The position numbers and the translations under genes are program-made. Below the pieces are notes generated by a model. The model was given only the letters and a program-made list of their open reading frames with translations, was not told the DNA's origin and searched no databases. Positions 31,926-42,464 of a DNA stretch of 64,000 nt are shown in pieces; the stretch's first letter is position 1; each line of letters opens with the position of its first letter. The DNA is from Nocardioides exalbidus (GTDB lineage: Bacteria; Actinomycetota; Actinomycetes; Propionibacteriales; Nocardioidaceae): assembly GCF_900105585.1 (NCBI RefSeq), contig NZ_FNRT01000002.1, forward strand, positions 1,178,001 to 1,242,000, given 5' to 3'.

Positions 31926-33111
31926 CGGGCTGCCCGATCCACACGTGCCCGCCGTCGCCGGCATCGCCGATGACGAGCAGGCTCCCGCCGCCGGCTGCCA
32001 CCAACGTGTGGTCGCCGGCGGTCTGTGGTTCCAGGGGTACGTCGACCTGCCGCCAGTCGCGGCCGTCGTCGGTCTGCCACATCTCGTAGCGCTGCCCGGT
32101 GCTGACCGTCGCGAGCATCCCGGCCGGCGTCATCGCGAGCGACGCGACGTAGGGCGCCCCGGTCCAGGAGTCGGCGACGGAGCCGAAGGTCACCGGCTCG
32201 GTCCAGCCGTCGTCGCCGCCCCCTCCCGCACGACGGAGCCAGGCCGCGAACCGGCCGTCGCTCAGCCCGACCGCCAGCAGGTCGCCGTCGTCGAGCCGGG
32301 CGACCCGGTGCACGTCCTGCGCGCCGTCGTCGTCGGGCATCTCCTCGGGCGTCCAGGTCAGCCCGTCGGGCGAGGTCCACGCGAGCGGCGCCTGCTCGAG
32401 GTGCCTGCCGGTCCGCGCTCCGCCGCCGACCGCCACCCACTCGTCGCCGGCCCATCCGCCGGCCTGGGCGAGCGACTCGAGATCACCGTCGTCGGTGAGG
32501 CCGGGCTCGGCCTCGACGCGGGTGAACCCGCGCGGGTCGTCGGTGAACCACACACTGGGCCCGGAGGTGCGGTTGCCCACGATGAGCCAGCCCTCCGGTC
32601 CACCGGAGATCGGGCCGACGTTGGTCGCGCTCACACCGCCGTACTGCACGAACGTCGTGGGCACGTCGACGAGCCGGCCCTGGTCGCCGGCCCCGTCGTC
32701 GAGCCAGAAGGTCGTCACGCGGGGGTTGCCGTGGGCGCCGCCCGAGCGGGCGCCGACGACCGCGATGCGGTCGCGCGAGCAGGCGATCGAGTTGAGGATC
32801 GCGCGGCGGCCCCAGTAGGTGCGCGCGTCGACGGGCACCGACGTCCACGTCTCGCGGTCGGTGGAGAACCACGCGGCAGGCCGGGTGTCGCGGGTCTCGG
32901 TGGGCTCGTCGAGGAAGACCGCGCCCACGACCCACCAGCCGCCCCCGCACTCGACGGCGTCGCGCAGCACGTTGCGGCCGGGCGCGCCGGCGGGGGCGGG
33001 CAGCTGCCGCTCCTCCCACTGGACCCGCACCGGGTCCGGCGACGGCGTCGGCGCGGTCGCGTCGCACGCCGTGAGGAGGAGCGCGGCGGCCACCAGCGCG
33101 AGCGCCCTCAC
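31918..33111 (-). CDS. Secreted lipoprotein, probable beta-propeller
   Basis: This 397-residue protein has a lipoprotein signal (LALVAAALLLTAC, lipidated Cys ~16). The body has repeated Trp/Gly-rich units with W-x-S/T-x-D/T-G patterns (WFSTDRETW, WLDDGAGD, WFTDDPRG, WTSPDGLTWT, WQTDDGRDW), like Asp-box or sialidase-type beta-propellers. It is expected to sit on the outer face of the membrane; its ligand is unknown. GTG 33111 overlaps the TGA of the upstream FetB-like permease, suggesting joint expression. Confidence 0.75.
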   Translation of the reverse strand: MRALALVAAALLLTACDATAPTPSPDPVRVQWEERQLPAPAGAPGRNVLRDAVECGGGWWVVGAVFLDEPTETRDTRPAAWFSTDRETWTSVPVDARTYWGRRAILNSIACSRDRIAVVGARSGGAHGNPRVTTFWLDDGAGDQGRLVDVPTTFVQYGGVSATNVGPISGGPEGWLIVGNRTSGPSVWFTDDPRGFTRVEAEPGLTDDGDLESLAQAGGWAGDEWVAVGGGARTGRHLEQAPLAWTSPDGLTWTPEEMPDDDGAQDVHRVARLDDGDLLAVGLSDGRFAAWLRRAGGGGDDGWTEPVTFGSVADSWTGAPYVASLAMTPAGMLATVSTGQRYEMWQTDDGRDWRQVDVPLEPQTAGDHTLVAAGGGSLLVIGDAGDGGHVWIGQPEG

Positions 33112-33848
33112 GCGACCACGTCCGGGACGACGTACGGCGACCGCCCGGCGAGGCGGGTCACCACGATCGCCGTGGTGAGCATCGTCAGCGCGATGCCGGC
33201 GAGCACGACGAGCTGGAACTGCGCGGCGACGACCGGCGACGCGCCGCCGAAGAGGGCGCCGACGAACGCCCCCGGCAACGTGACCAGCCCGGTGGAGCGC
33301 GTCTGGTCGAGGTTGGGCAGGAGCGCCTCGCGGGCGGCGTCGCGGCCGATGTCGTCGTAGGCCTGCACGGGCGTGGCGCCGAGGGAGAGCCAGGCCTCGA
33401 CCTCGTCGCGACGCGCACGGGCGGCGCGCATGAAGTTGCGCCCCGACAGGGTGGAGGCGGACATCGCGTTGCCGATGATGATGCCCGCGACCGCGACGAC
33501 GTAGCGCGCCTCGAGGTCGACGAGTCGCAGCGCGAAGACGAGGACGAGGGTCACCGCGGCACCGGCCAGGACTCCGGTCAGGGCGATGGCGTGGCCGCGC
33601 GGCAGCTCCACGAGCCGGGAGCCCGCGGTCCACGACGCGGTGCTGAGCATCAGGACGACGAAGAGGGCGACGGTCCACGGCACGGCCAGGACGCCCCGCA
33701 GGATGGCGGCGACGACGGCGAGCTGGACGACCGCGCGGAGCAGGGCGGTGACGGGCAGCCAGCCGAGCGGGACCCGCGCGGCCCGGGAGAGGACGTACGT
33801 GGAGACGGCGAGCACGAGCAGCCCTGCTCCCCACCACACGTAGTCCAC
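33108..33848 (-). CDS. FetB/UPF0014 family ABC transporter permease
   Basis: This 246-residue polytopic membrane protein has the UPF0014 signature: IIIGNAMSASTLSGRNFM, EAWLSLGATPVQA, ALLPNLDQTRSTGLVTLPGA and FVGALFGGASPVVAAQFQ. The E. coli homologue FetB pairs with the ATPase FetA in iron export; no ATPase gene is adjacent here, so its partner is elsewhere or its role differs. It is the first gene of a two-gene unit with the lipoprotein. Confidence 0.9.
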   Translation of the reverse strand: MDYVWWGAGLLVLAVSTYVLSRAARVPLGWLPVTALLRAVVQLAVVAAILRGVLAVPWTVALFVVLMLSTASWTAGSRLVELPRGHAIALTGVLAGAAVTLVLVFALRLVDLEARYVVAVAGIIIGNAMSASTLSGRNFMRAARARRDEVEAWLSLGATPVQAYDDIGRDAAREALLPNLDQTRSTGLVTLPGAFVGALFGGASPVVAAQFQLVVLAGIALTMLTTAIVVTRLAGRSPYVVPDVVA

Positions 33849-33925
33849 GCGCCGATCCTCGCCGACTCCCCTCGCCTGGGGATAGAGGCCCCGGCATGTC
33901 GGTCCCCGCTCATAGGGTGGCGACC

Positions 33926-36900
33926 GTGACCTTGCACCTGCACACCGCCGAGCGGACCGACGCGCTCGCCGACGGACTCGCGGACCTGCTGGTCACCCCG
34001 CTGCCCGATCCGTTCGCGCGCGAGGTCGTCGTGGTGCCGGCTCGCGGCGTCGAGCGGTGGCTGACCCAGCGGCTCTCCCACCGCCTCGGCGTGGGGGACC
34101 GCGGCGGCGACGGCGTGTGCGCCGGCGTCGACTTCGTCTCGCCCCACTCGCTGGTCGCGATGCTGCTCGACCGCGACGCCGAGGACCCGTGGGGCCCCGA
34201 CCGGCTGGCCTGGCCGCTGCTCGAGGTCATCGACGGCTGCCTGGACGAGCCCGGCTTCGAGGACCTCAGCCGCCACCTCGGCCACGGCGACCCCGCCGAC
34301 GAGCGCTCGGCCCGGCGCTACGCGGTGGCCCGGCGGCTGGCCGGGCTCCTCTCGTCCTACGCCGCCCAGCGACCGCAGCTCGTCCGCGACTGGCGCGCCG
34401 GCGACGACTCCGACGGCGACGGCAACCCGCTGGCCCCCGACCTGCGGTGGCAGGCCGAGCTGTTCCGACGACTGGTCGAGCGCGTCGAGGCGCCGGCCCC
34501 CGACCTGCGCCACGCCGCGACGCTCGAGCGGCTCGAGGCCGGCGGCGACGGGCTCGACCTGCCCGGTCGGCTCTCCCTCTTCGGCCACACGCGGCTGCCG
34601 GTGACCGAGGTCGAGCTGCTGCGTGCGCTCGGCGAGCGCCGGGAGGTCCACCTGTGGCTGCCGCAGCCGTCGCCGGCGCTGTGGTCCGCGCTCGCCCCGA
34701 CGGCGGTGGTCGGGCCGGTGGCGCGGGCCGACGACGACTCCGCGCTGCTGGTCGCGCACCCGCTGCTCGCCTCGCTCGGCCGCGACTCCCGCGAGCTGCG
34801 CCGCACCCTCGGCGACCTCGCCACCGAGCAGCACGCCTCGGGCCACGCCGACCCGACGACGATGCTCGGCTGGCTCCAGTCCGACCTGCGGGCCAACCGC
34901 TCGCCCGACGCCTCGGTGCTCGCGTCGCGGGTGCGTGCCGAGACCGACCTGTCGGTGCAGGTGCACGCCTGCCACGGCACGGCCCGTCAGGTCGACGTCC
35001 TGAGGGAGGTGCTGGTCGGCCTCCTCCAGGACGACCCCGGCCTCGAGCCGCGCGACATCCTCGTGATGTGCCCCGACATCGAGACCTACGCGCCGCTGAT
35101 CTCGGCGGGCTTCGGCCTCGCCGACGTCGCGCACGAGGACGTCGGCCACCCCGCCCACCGGCTGCGGGTGCGCCTGGCCGACCGCTCGCCCGGTGCGACC
35201 AACCCGCTGCTGGGGGTCGCCGCCGAGCTGGTGGAGCTCGCCGCCGGCCGGATGACCGCGACCGCGGTGCTCGACCTGGCTGCGACCGAGCCGGTGCGCG
35301 CCAGGTTCGGCTTCACCGACGACCACCTCGAGCGGATGGCGCACTGGGTCGACCAGGCGGCGATCCGCTGGGGCTACGACCACGACCACCGGGCGGCGTT
35401 CGGGCTCGACCTCGACGCCAACACGTGGCTCACCGGTCTCCAGCGCGTCCTCCTCGGTGCGGCGATGTCGGGCGAGGGCCACCGCTACGTCCGCGGCACG
35501 CTGCCGCTCGACGACGTCGGCGACGGCCACCTGGAGCTGGTCGGCAGCTTCGTCGAGATGGTCGACCGGCTGCACACGTTCGTCCGCTCGGCCGGGGACG
35601 CCACCTCGGTGGCCGACTGGACGGCGGCGCTCGGCTCGGCCGTCCACGGGCTGACCGCGAGCGACGCCGACGACGCCTGGCGGGTGGCGCAGTTCGACCG
35701 CGAGCTCGCCCGGATCTCCGCGGGCGTCGGCGACCACGAGACCCGGCTGCGGCACGCCGACGTGCGGGCGCTGCTCCGGCACCGGCTGCGCGGACGACCG
35801 ACCCGCAGCAACTTCCGCACCGGCACGCTGACCGTCTGCACGATGGTCCCGATGCGCTCGGTCCCCCACCGCGTCGTGTGCCTCGTCGGGCTCGACGACG
35901 GCGTCTTCCCCCGGCTCGAGTCGGTCGACGGCGACGACGTGCTGGCGCGGCGTCCGCTCACCGGTGAGCGCGACATCCGCTCCGAGGACCGCCAGCTCCT
36001 CCTCGACGCGATCGGCGCCGCCACGGAGACGCTGGTCATCACCTATGCGGGCCGCGGCGAGCACACCGGCGACGACAAGCCGCCGGCCGTGCCCCTCGGC
36101 GAGCTCCTCGACACCCTCGACCGCACCAGCAGCGAGCCGGTCCGCGACCGCCTCGTGGTGCACCACCCGCTCCAGCCGTTCGACGAGGCCAACCTGACGG
36201 CGGGCGCGCTGGTCCCGGCGCACCGGCGACCGTTCTCCTTCGACCGCACCGCGCTGTCCGGGGCGCGGGCCGCGCGGGCGCCCCGACCCGCCGTCCGGTC
36301 GCTCGTGCCCGGGCCGCTCCCGGCGCCCGAGGTCGTCGAGGAGGTCTCGCTCAGCGACCTGCAGGACTTCTTCGCCCACCCGGTGCGCAGCTTCCTGCGC
36401 CACCGGCTGCGGGTGACGACGCCCTACGACGTCGACGAGACCAAGGACGCCGTGCCGATCACGCTCGACGGCCTGGAGAAGTGGCAGGTCGGCGACCGGC
36501 TCGTCCACGACGTGCTCACCGGCGGCGACCCGCAGGCGGCGATGGTCGCCGAGCAGCTGCGCGGGCTGCTCCCTCCGGAGGACCTCGGCGCCGCGATGCT
36601 GACCGACATCGTGACGCGGGTGCGCCCGCTCGTCGAGGCAGCCGTGCCGCTGCGCTCGGGTCCGGCCCGCACGCTCGACGTCGACATCGACCTCGGCGAC
36701 CGCCGGCTGACCGGCACCGTCGGCAACGTCTTCGGCAACAACCTCGTCGCGGTGAGCTACTCCAGCCTCGGCGCCAAGCACCGCCTCGCCGCCTGGCTCG
36801 ACGCCCTGGCCCTGGCGGCCGGTCACCCCGACGAGAACTGGACCGCCCACACCATCGGCCGCTGGGGACGGTCCGGCCGGCGCGCGCTGATCTCGCCGAT

Positions 36901-37276
36901 GACCGACGACGACGCCCGCACCCGGTTGCGCTCGCTGGTCGACGTCATGGAGCGCGGCCAGCGCGAGCCGCTGCCGCTGCCGGTGAAGACCAGCCTGGCC
37001 TTCGCCGAGGAGTTCGCCATCGGGTCGCACGGTCATGCGGACCCCGACACCAAGGCCGCCGCCGAGTGGGTGACGCCGCGCTTCAACGAGACCGGCTTCC
37101 CCAAGGAGGACGGCGACCAGTGGCACGTGCGCGCGTGGGGCGAGGCCGCCCCCTACGACGTGCTGGCCGCCCCGCTGCTGCCGGACGAGCAGGGCGAGGC
37201 CCCGCACCGGCTGGGCCACTACGCCCTCCGGGTCTGGTCGCCGCTGCTCGCGCACGAGCTCGTGAGGGGGATCTGA
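33926..37276 (+). CDS. recC: Exodeoxyribonuclease V subunit gamma (RecC)
   Basis: This ~1116-residue RecC is the non-catalytic subunit that scans for Chi and splits strands in the RecBCD helicase-nuclease, which resects double-strand breaks. N-terminal motifs are LHLHTAERTDALADGL and VVVPARGVERWLTQRL. The inactive helicase-like middle includes DILVMCPDIETYAPLI and VCLVGLDDGVFPR. A degenerate nuclease-like C-terminus includes VSLSDLQDFFAHPVRSFLR. GTG 33926 was chosen because family conservation starts there; ATG 33896 gives ten more residues. It is followed by recB and recD without gaps. Confidence 0.95.
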   Translation: MTLHLHTAERTDALADGLADLLVTPLPDPFAREVVVVPARGVERWLTQRLSHRLGVGDRGGDGVCAGVDFVSPHSLVAMLLDRDAEDPWGPDRLAWPLLEVIDGCLDEPGFEDLSRHLGHGDPADERSARRYAVARRLAGLLSSYAAQRPQLVRDWRAGDDSDGDGNPLAPDLRWQAELFRRLVERVEAPAPDLRHAATLERLEAGGDGLDLPGRLSLFGHTRLPVTEVELLRALGERREVHLWLPQPSPALWSALAPTAVVGPVARADDDSALLVAHPLLASLGRDSRELRRTLGDLATEQHASGHADPTTMLGWLQSDLRANRSPDASVLASRVRAETDLSVQVHACHGTARQVDVLREVLVGLLQDDPGLEPRDILVMCPDIETYAPLISAGFGLADVAHEDVGHPAHRLRVRLADRSPGATNPLLGVAAELVELAAGRMTATAVLDLAATEPVRARFGFTDDHLERMAHWVDQAAIRWGYDHDHRAAFGLDLDANTWLTGLQRVLLGAAMSGEGHRYVRGTLPLDDVGDGHLELVGSFVEMVDRLHTFVRSAGDATSVADWTAALGSAVHGLTASDADDAWRVAQFDRELARISAGVGDHETRLRHADVRALLRHRLRGRPTRSNFRTGTLTVCTMVPMRSVPHRVVCLVGLDDGVFPRLESVDGDDVLARRPLTGERDIRSEDRQLLLDAIGAATETLVITYAGRGEHTGDDKPPAVPLGELLDTLDRTSSEPVRDRLVVHHPLQPFDEANLTAGALVPAHRRPFSFDRTALSGARAARAPRPAVRSLVPGPLPAPEVVEEVSLSDLQDFFAHPVRSFLRHRLRVTTPYDVDETKDAVPITLDGLEKWQVGDRLVHDVLTGGDPQAAMVAEQLRGLLPPEDLGAAMLTDIVTRVRPLVEAAVPLRSGPARTLDVDIDLGDRRLTGTVGNVFGNNLVAVSYSSLGAKHRLAAWLDALALAAGHPDENWTAHTIGRWGRSGRRALISPMTDDDARTRLRSLVDVMERGQREPLPLPVKTSLAFAEEFAIGSHGHADPDTKAAAEWVTPRFNETGFPKEDGDQWHVRAWGEAAPYDVLAAPLLPDEQGEAPHRLGHYALRVWSPLLAHELVRGI

Positions 37277-37286
37277 GGTGACGAGC

Positions 37287-40200
37287 ATGGAGACGTTCGA
37301 CATCACCGGCCCCCTCCCGACCGGCACGACGCTGCTCGAGGCGAGCGCCGGCACCGGCAAGACCTGGACGATCGCCGCGCTCGTCACCCGCTACGTCGCC
37401 GAGGGCGTCGCGACGCTCGAGGAGATGCTCGTCGTCACCTTCACCCGGGCCGCGAGCCAGGAGCTGCGCGATCGCGTCCGGGGCCAGCTCGACGAGGCGG
37501 CCGCGGTGCTCGCCGACCCGACGTCGGCCGACGCCGGCAACCGGCTGCACGACTGGCTGCTGGACGCCGACGAGCCGGAGCGCACGCTCCGGCGCTCCCG
37601 GCTCACCGATGCGTTGACCTCCTACGACGCCGCGACGATCGCGACCATCCACCAGTTCTGCCAGCTCGTGCTCCGCAGCCTCGGCGTGGCCGGCGACACC
37701 GACACCGGTGCGGTGCTGGTCGAGGACCTCGAGCAGCTCACGTCGGAGGTCACCGACGACCTCTACCTCGGCCTCTTCGCCCGCCGCGAGGCCACGACCT
37801 GGTCCCACGAGACCGCCCTCACCATCGCCCGTGCCGTCGTCGGCGACCCGCGAGCCAACGTCGCACCGCAGGAGGCGCTGGCCGAGGATCCCGACGGCCA
37901 GGCGGCCGAGCGGGTGCGCTTCGCCAGCGAGGTGCTCGACGAGATCGACCGGCGCAAGCGCCGCCTGGGCGTGCTGTCCTACGACGACCTCCTCATCCAG
38001 CTCGCGGAGGCGCTGCGACCGGAGGACTCCCCCGCCCGCGCCCGGATGCGGCAGCGCTGGAAGATCGCGCTGATCGACGAGTTCCAGGACACCGACCCGG
38101 TGCAGTGGGAGGTCTTCGAGCGCGCGTTCCACGGCGCCGCGACGCTGGTGCTCATCGGCGACCCCAAGCAGGCCATCTACGCCTTCCGCGGCGGCGACAT
38201 CGTGACCTACCTCAAGGCCGCCGAGCAGGCCACGACCCGCCAGACGCTGGCCGTCAACCGCCGGGCCGACCGGCCGCTGCTCGACTCGCTGCAGGTGCTC
38301 ATCCAGGGTGCCTCGCTCGGCGACGACCGGATCCCGGTGCACCCGGTCACCGCCCACCACCAGGAGTCCCGGCTCGACGGGGTCGGCGCCCCGTTCCGGC
38401 TGCGGGTCGTGCGCCACGAGGAGCTCGGCCGCCGGAAGCCGCGGATCGGTGACTGGCGCACGCACGTGCTCACCGACCTCGCCGCCGACGTCAAGCGACT
38501 GCTGACCTCGGGCGCGACCGTCGGGACCGGCGCCGACGCGCGCCCGGTCGAGCCGAAGGACGTCGCCGTGCTCGCCGCCCGGCGCGCCGACCTGCTCGCG
38601 GCGCAGGAGGCGCTCGCCGCCGTCGGCGTCCCGTCCGTCGTCAACGCCGGCGGCTCGGTCTTCAAGACCGCCGCCGCGACCCAGTGGCTCACGCTGCTCG
38701 AGGCGCTCGAGCAGCCGCACCGCGCCGACCGGGTGCGGGCGGCAGCACTGACCGACTTCATCGGACGCACCGCCGAGGAGCTCCAGTCGGAGGACGACCC
38801 CACCGACGACCTGAGTGACGCCGTACGCCGCCTCGCCGACCTGTTCGTCGCCCGCGGGGTGGCCGCGGTGCTGGAGATCGCGGTGCTCGGCGGGCTGAAC
38901 GAGCGCGTGCTCGGCCGGGTCGGCGGTAAGCGCACCCTCACCGACCTGCGCCACATCGGCGAGGCGCTGCACAAGGTCACCGTCAGCGAGCGGTTCGGCG
39001 TGGTCGGCCTGCTGGGCTGGCTGCGCACCCAGGTCGCCGACGACAAGATCGAGGTCGCGTCCGAGCGGACCCGGCGCCTCGACTCCGACGCCGCGGCCGT
39101 GCAGCTGGTGACGATCCACGGCAGCAAGGGCTTGGAGTACCCCATCGTCTACCTCCCCACGCTCTGGGACCGGTGGGTCCGCGACGAGGAGGTGCCGCTC
39201 TTCCACGACGGAGCCGGGGACCGGTGCCGTGACGTCGGGGGGCCGAGCAGGTGGCGCGACGCGGCTGCCACCGCCAGCCGGCGCGAGGACGCCGGCGAGT
39301 CGCTGCGACTGCTCTACGTCGCCCTCACGCGCGCCCAGTCGCAGGTCGTCGCGTGGTACTGCCCGAGCGCCAACAACACCGCGTCCGCGCCGCTGCACCG
39401 GATGCTGTTCGGCCGCGCGCCCGGGCACGCCCACGTCAACGACGAGCAGTCGGTGCTCGGTGACGACGAGGTCGTCGACATCCTCGGCCGCTGGAAGACC
39501 GCCGGAGGTCCGCAGCCCGAGCTCGCCACTCCTGCCACCGTCGACACGACGCCCATCGACCGCGAGCTGCCGACCCTGGCGGTGCGCTCCTTCGACCGCG
39601 ACGTCGACACCGACTGGCGCCGCACCTCCTACTCCGCGCTCGCCGCGGCCGGCGCCCCGCACGCCGGCGCGCCCGACCGGGTGCTGTCCGAGCCCGACGA
39701 GGTGCCCGAGCTCGACGACGTACCCCTGGACGAGGTCGTGGACGACGCCCCGGCTCCCGACGTCGACGGTGCGCTGTCGGCCGTGGCCTCCCCGATGGCC
39801 GACCTGCCGGTGGGCGCGGCCTTCGGCTCGCTCGTCCACGAGGTGCTCGAGCACGCCGACCCGGCCGCGCCCGACCTGCGCGCCGAGCTGCTCGCCCAGG
39901 TCGAGGAGCACCGCGCGTGGTGGGCGGTGGAGGTCGACGCCGAGGCGCTGGCCGACGCGCTGGTCGCGGTGTGCGACTCCCCGCTCGGCCCCCTGGCCGG
40001 TGACCTCACGCTGCGCGACATCACGATCCCCGACCGCCTGCGCGAGCTCGACTTCGAGGTGCCCCTCGCCGGGGGCGACCTGGCCGCGCGCTCCGACGGG
40101 CCCGGTGCCGCGCACGTCGTGCTCGGCGACCTCGGCCCGCTCCTGCGCACCCACCTGCCCGACGGCGACCCGCTGCTGGCCTTCGCCGAGACCCTCGACG

Positions 40201-40634
40201 GCGACGCCGACCTCGCCGGGCAGCGCCTGCTCGGCTACCTCACCGGGTCGATCGACGTCGTGGTCCGGGTGCCGGTCGACGGGCGCACCCGCTACGTCAC
40301 GATCGACTACAAGACCAACTGGCTCGGCGACCGGGCAGCGCCCGCGACCGCTTGGGAGTACCGCCCCGAGGTCCTCGACGAGGCGATGGGCCACTCCGAC
40401 TACCCGCTGCAGGCGCTGCTCTACACCGTCGTCCTGCACCGTTACCTCCGCTGGCGGCTGCCCGGCTACGACCCGGCCGAGCACCTCGGTGGCGTGCTCT
40501 ACCTCTACCTCCGCGGCATGTGCGGACCGGCGACGCCGCGCGTCGACGGTCGGCCCTGCGGGGTGTTCTCGTGGCAGCCGCCGGTCGCGCTGGTGACCGC
40601 CCTGTCCGACCTCCTGGACGGAGTCGCGCCATGA
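37287..40634 (+). CDS. recB: Exodeoxyribonuclease V subunit beta (RecB)
   Basis: This ~1115-residue 3'-5' SF1A helicase plus nuclease has Walker A LEASAGTGKTWTIAAL at the N-terminus. MLVVTFTRAASQELRDRVR is motif Ia, IDEFQDTDPVQWEVF motif II and GDPKQAIYAFRGGDI motif III; VTIHGSKGLEYPIVY is motif V and LRLLYVALTRA motif VI. The C-terminal nuclease carries VHEVLEH and IDYKTNWL (the catalytic D-x-K). ATG 37287 was chosen as GAGGTG lies at a good distance; GTG 37278 is the alternative. The recC stop is ~10 nt upstream, and the stop overlaps recD by ATGA. Confidence 0.96.
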   Translation: METFDITGPLPTGTTLLEASAGTGKTWTIAALVTRYVAEGVATLEEMLVVTFTRAASQELRDRVRGQLDEAAAVLADPTSADAGNRLHDWLLDADEPERTLRRSRLTDALTSYDAATIATIHQFCQLVLRSLGVAGDTDTGAVLVEDLEQLTSEVTDDLYLGLFARREATTWSHETALTIARAVVGDPRANVAPQEALAEDPDGQAAERVRFASEVLDEIDRRKRRLGVLSYDDLLIQLAEALRPEDSPARARMRQRWKIALIDEFQDTDPVQWEVFERAFHGAATLVLIGDPKQAIYAFRGGDIVTYLKAAEQATTRQTLAVNRRADRPLLDSLQVLIQGASLGDDRIPVHPVTAHHQESRLDGVGAPFRLRVVRHEELGRRKPRIGDWRTHVLTDLAADVKRLLTSGATVGTGADARPVEPKDVAVLAARRADLLAAQEALAAVGVPSVVNAGGSVFKTAAATQWLTLLEALEQPHRADRVRAAALTDFIGRTAEELQSEDDPTDDLSDAVRRLADLFVARGVAAVLEIAVLGGLNERVLGRVGGKRTLTDLRHIGEALHKVTVSERFGVVGLLGWLRTQVADDKIEVASERTRRLDSDAAAVQLVTIHGSKGLEYPIVYLPTLWDRWVRDEEVPLFHDGAGDRCRDVGGPSRWRDAAATASRREDAGESLRLLYVALTRAQSQVVAWYCPSANNTASAPLHRMLFGRAPGHAHVNDEQSVLGDDEVVDILGRWKTAGGPQPELATPATVDTTPIDRELPTLAVRSFDRDVDTDWRRTSYSALAAAGAPHAGAPDRVLSEPDEVPELDDVPLDEVVDDAPAPDVDGALSAVASPMADLPVGAAFGSLVHEVLEHADPAAPDLRAELLAQVEEHRAWWAVEVDAEALADALVAVCDSPLGPLAGDLTLRDITIPDRLRELDFEVPLAGGDLAARSDGPGAAHVVLGDLGPLLRTHLPDGDPLLAFAETLDGDADLAGQRLLGYLTGSIDVVVRVPVDGRTRYVTIDYKTNWLGDRAAPATAWEYRPEVLDEAMGHSDYPLQALLYTVVLHRYLRWRLPGYDPAEHLGGVLYLYLRGMCGPATPRVDGRPCGVFSWQPPVALVTALSDLLDGVAP

Positions 40635-42400
40635 CTGACCTCTTCGACCCCGTCGACGCGACCGACGCGCGACTGGCGCTCGGCGCCACCGGACTGCTGG
40701 CGACCTTCAACAGGGCGGGGCTGCTGACCAGCGCCGACGTCCACGTGGCCTCGGCGCTCGGCCGGCTCGGGCGCGAGACCGACGACCGTGTGCTGCTGGC
40801 CGTCGCCCTGGCGGTGCGCGCGGTGCGCGGCGGCTCCGTGTGCGTGGACCTCGCGACGGTCGCCGACCCGCCCGACCTGCCGTGGCCCGAGGCCGACGGC
40901 TGGGCTGCCGCTGTCGCGGCGAGCCCGCTCGTGGAGGCCGGGCTGGTCCGCTGGGACAACGACCTGCTCTACCTCGACCGCTACCACGAGCAGGAGACCC
41001 AGGTCGTCCACGACCTGCTCACCCGCGCCGCCTCGGCCCCCGACCACGACCCGGTCCTGATGTCGGCGTCGATGGACCGGCTGGTGGCCGCGATGCAGGC
41101 GGCGCGCCCCGGGACGACCTACGACGAGCAGGTGGAGGCGTGCGTGTCCGCCGCCGGGCAGTGGACGACCGTCCTGACCGGCGGCCCGGGCACCGGCAAG
41201 ACGACCGCGGTGGCCTCGCTGCTGGTCGGACTGCTCGACCAGCACCCGGGCGGGCTGCGGATCGCGCTCGCCGCGCCGACCGGCAAGGCGGCCGCACGGC
41301 TGCAGCAGGCGGTGCACCAGGAGGCCGAGGCCTTCGAGGAGGCCGACCGGGTGCGGCTCGCCGGGGTCACCGCCTCGACGCTCCACCGGCTGCTGCGGCC
41401 GGATCCGGGCAACTCCACCCGCTTCCGCCACCACCGCGGCAACCGGCTCCCCCACGACGTGGTCGTCGTCGACGAGTCGTCGATGGTCTCGCTCACCCAG
41501 ATGGCCCGCCTGCTCGAGGCGGTCCGCCCCGACGCGCGGCTCGTCCTGGTCGGCGACCCCCACCAGCTCTCCTCGGTCGAGGCGGGCGCGGTGCTGAGCG
41601 ACGTGGTGCGCGGGTTCCAGGACCGGCCGGACTCCCCGGTCGCGGCCCTCCGGTCGACCCACCGGTTCGGGGCCGAGATCCACGAGCTCGCCGAGGCGCT
41701 GCGCACCGGCGACGCCGACGGCGCGCTGCAGGTGCTGGCCGCGGGGCACGAGGCCGTCGAGTGGGTCGACGAGGCCGACCCGTCGTCGCGCATCCGCAGC
41801 ACCGCCCTGTCCGCGGCCCTGGCCGTCCGCGACGCCGCCGAGCACGGTGACGTCGAGGGGGCGCTGGCGGCCCTCGACCGGCACCGCCTGCTGTGCGCGC
41901 ACCGCGACGGCCCCTTCGGCGTACGCCACTGGAACCGCCGCATCGAGCAGTGGCTCACCGCCGAGACCGGCGACGGCTTGTTCGAGCGCGCCTACGTCGG
42001 GCGCCCGCTGCTGGTCACCGCCAACGACCACCAGCTCGGCGTCTACAACGGCGACAGCGGTGTGGTCGTGCTGACGGCGGCCGGCCCGCGGGCGATCATC
42101 GCGGCGAGCGACGGGCCGCGCGACCTCGCCCCGTCGCGGCTCGGCGACGTCGAGACGATGCACGCGATGACGATCCACAAGTCGCAGGGTTCGCAGGCCG
42201 ACGTGGTCACCGTGCTCCTGCCCGACGAGGAGTCGCGGCTGCTCTCGCGCGAGCTCTTCTACACCGCCGTCACCCGCGCCCGCTCCACCGTCCGGGTGGT
42301 CGGCTCGGAGGCGGCGATCCGGGCCGCGATCGGCCGGCGTGCCCAGCGCGCGAGCGGGCTCGCCGTACGCCTTTCGACTGCCCCCGAAACCGCGCCGTGA
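40631..42400 (+). CDS. recD: Exodeoxyribonuclease V subunit alpha (RecD)
   Basis: This 589-residue 5'-3' SF1B helicase has Walker A TGGPGTGKTTAVASLL at ~190, VVVVDESSMVSLTQMARLLE as motif II, LVLVGDPHQLSSVEAGAVL as motif III and AMTIHKSQGSQADVVTV with the final FYTAVTRARSTV. Its N-terminal ~150 residues form the domain that contacts RecC. ATG 40631 overlaps the recB stop. With recC and recB it forms a complete RecBCD set. Confidence 0.96.
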   Translation: MTDLFDPVDATDARLALGATGLLATFNRAGLLTSADVHVASALGRLGRETDDRVLLAVALAVRAVRGGSVCVDLATVADPPDLPWPEADGWAAAVAASPLVEAGLVRWDNDLLYLDRYHEQETQVVHDLLTRAASAPDHDPVLMSASMDRLVAAMQAARPGTTYDEQVEACVSAAGQWTTVLTGGPGTGKTTAVASLLVGLLDQHPGGLRIALAAPTGKAAARLQQAVHQEAEAFEEADRVRLAGVTASTLHRLLRPDPGNSTRFRHHRGNRLPHDVVVVDESSMVSLTQMARLLEAVRPDARLVLVGDPHQLSSVEAGAVLSDVVRGFQDRPDSPVAALRSTHRFGAEIHELAEALRTGDADGALQVLAAGHEAVEWVDEADPSSRIRSTALSAALAVRDAAEHGDVEGALAALDRHRLLCAHRDGPFGVRHWNRRIEQWLTAETGDGLFERAYVGRPLLVTANDHQLGVYNGDSGVVVLTAAGPRAIIAASDGPRDLAPSRLGDVETMHAMTIHKSQGSQADVVTVLLPDEESRLLSRELFYTAVTRARSTVRVVGSEAAIRAAIGRRAQRASGLAVRLSTAPETAP

Positions 42401-42464
42401 CACGCAGGCCCTCGGGTCACGGCGGCGAAACGTCCGCGACACACGCTCCCGATACGCTCACCGC

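Noticed and set aside
33650..40484. Very long open frames on the strand opposite recC and recB
   Set aside because: Codon-position GC bias in this GC-rich DNA keeps antisense frames open. Their translations are repetitive Arg/Gly/Val/Asp-rich with no domain, while recC, recB and recD match their families along the full length.
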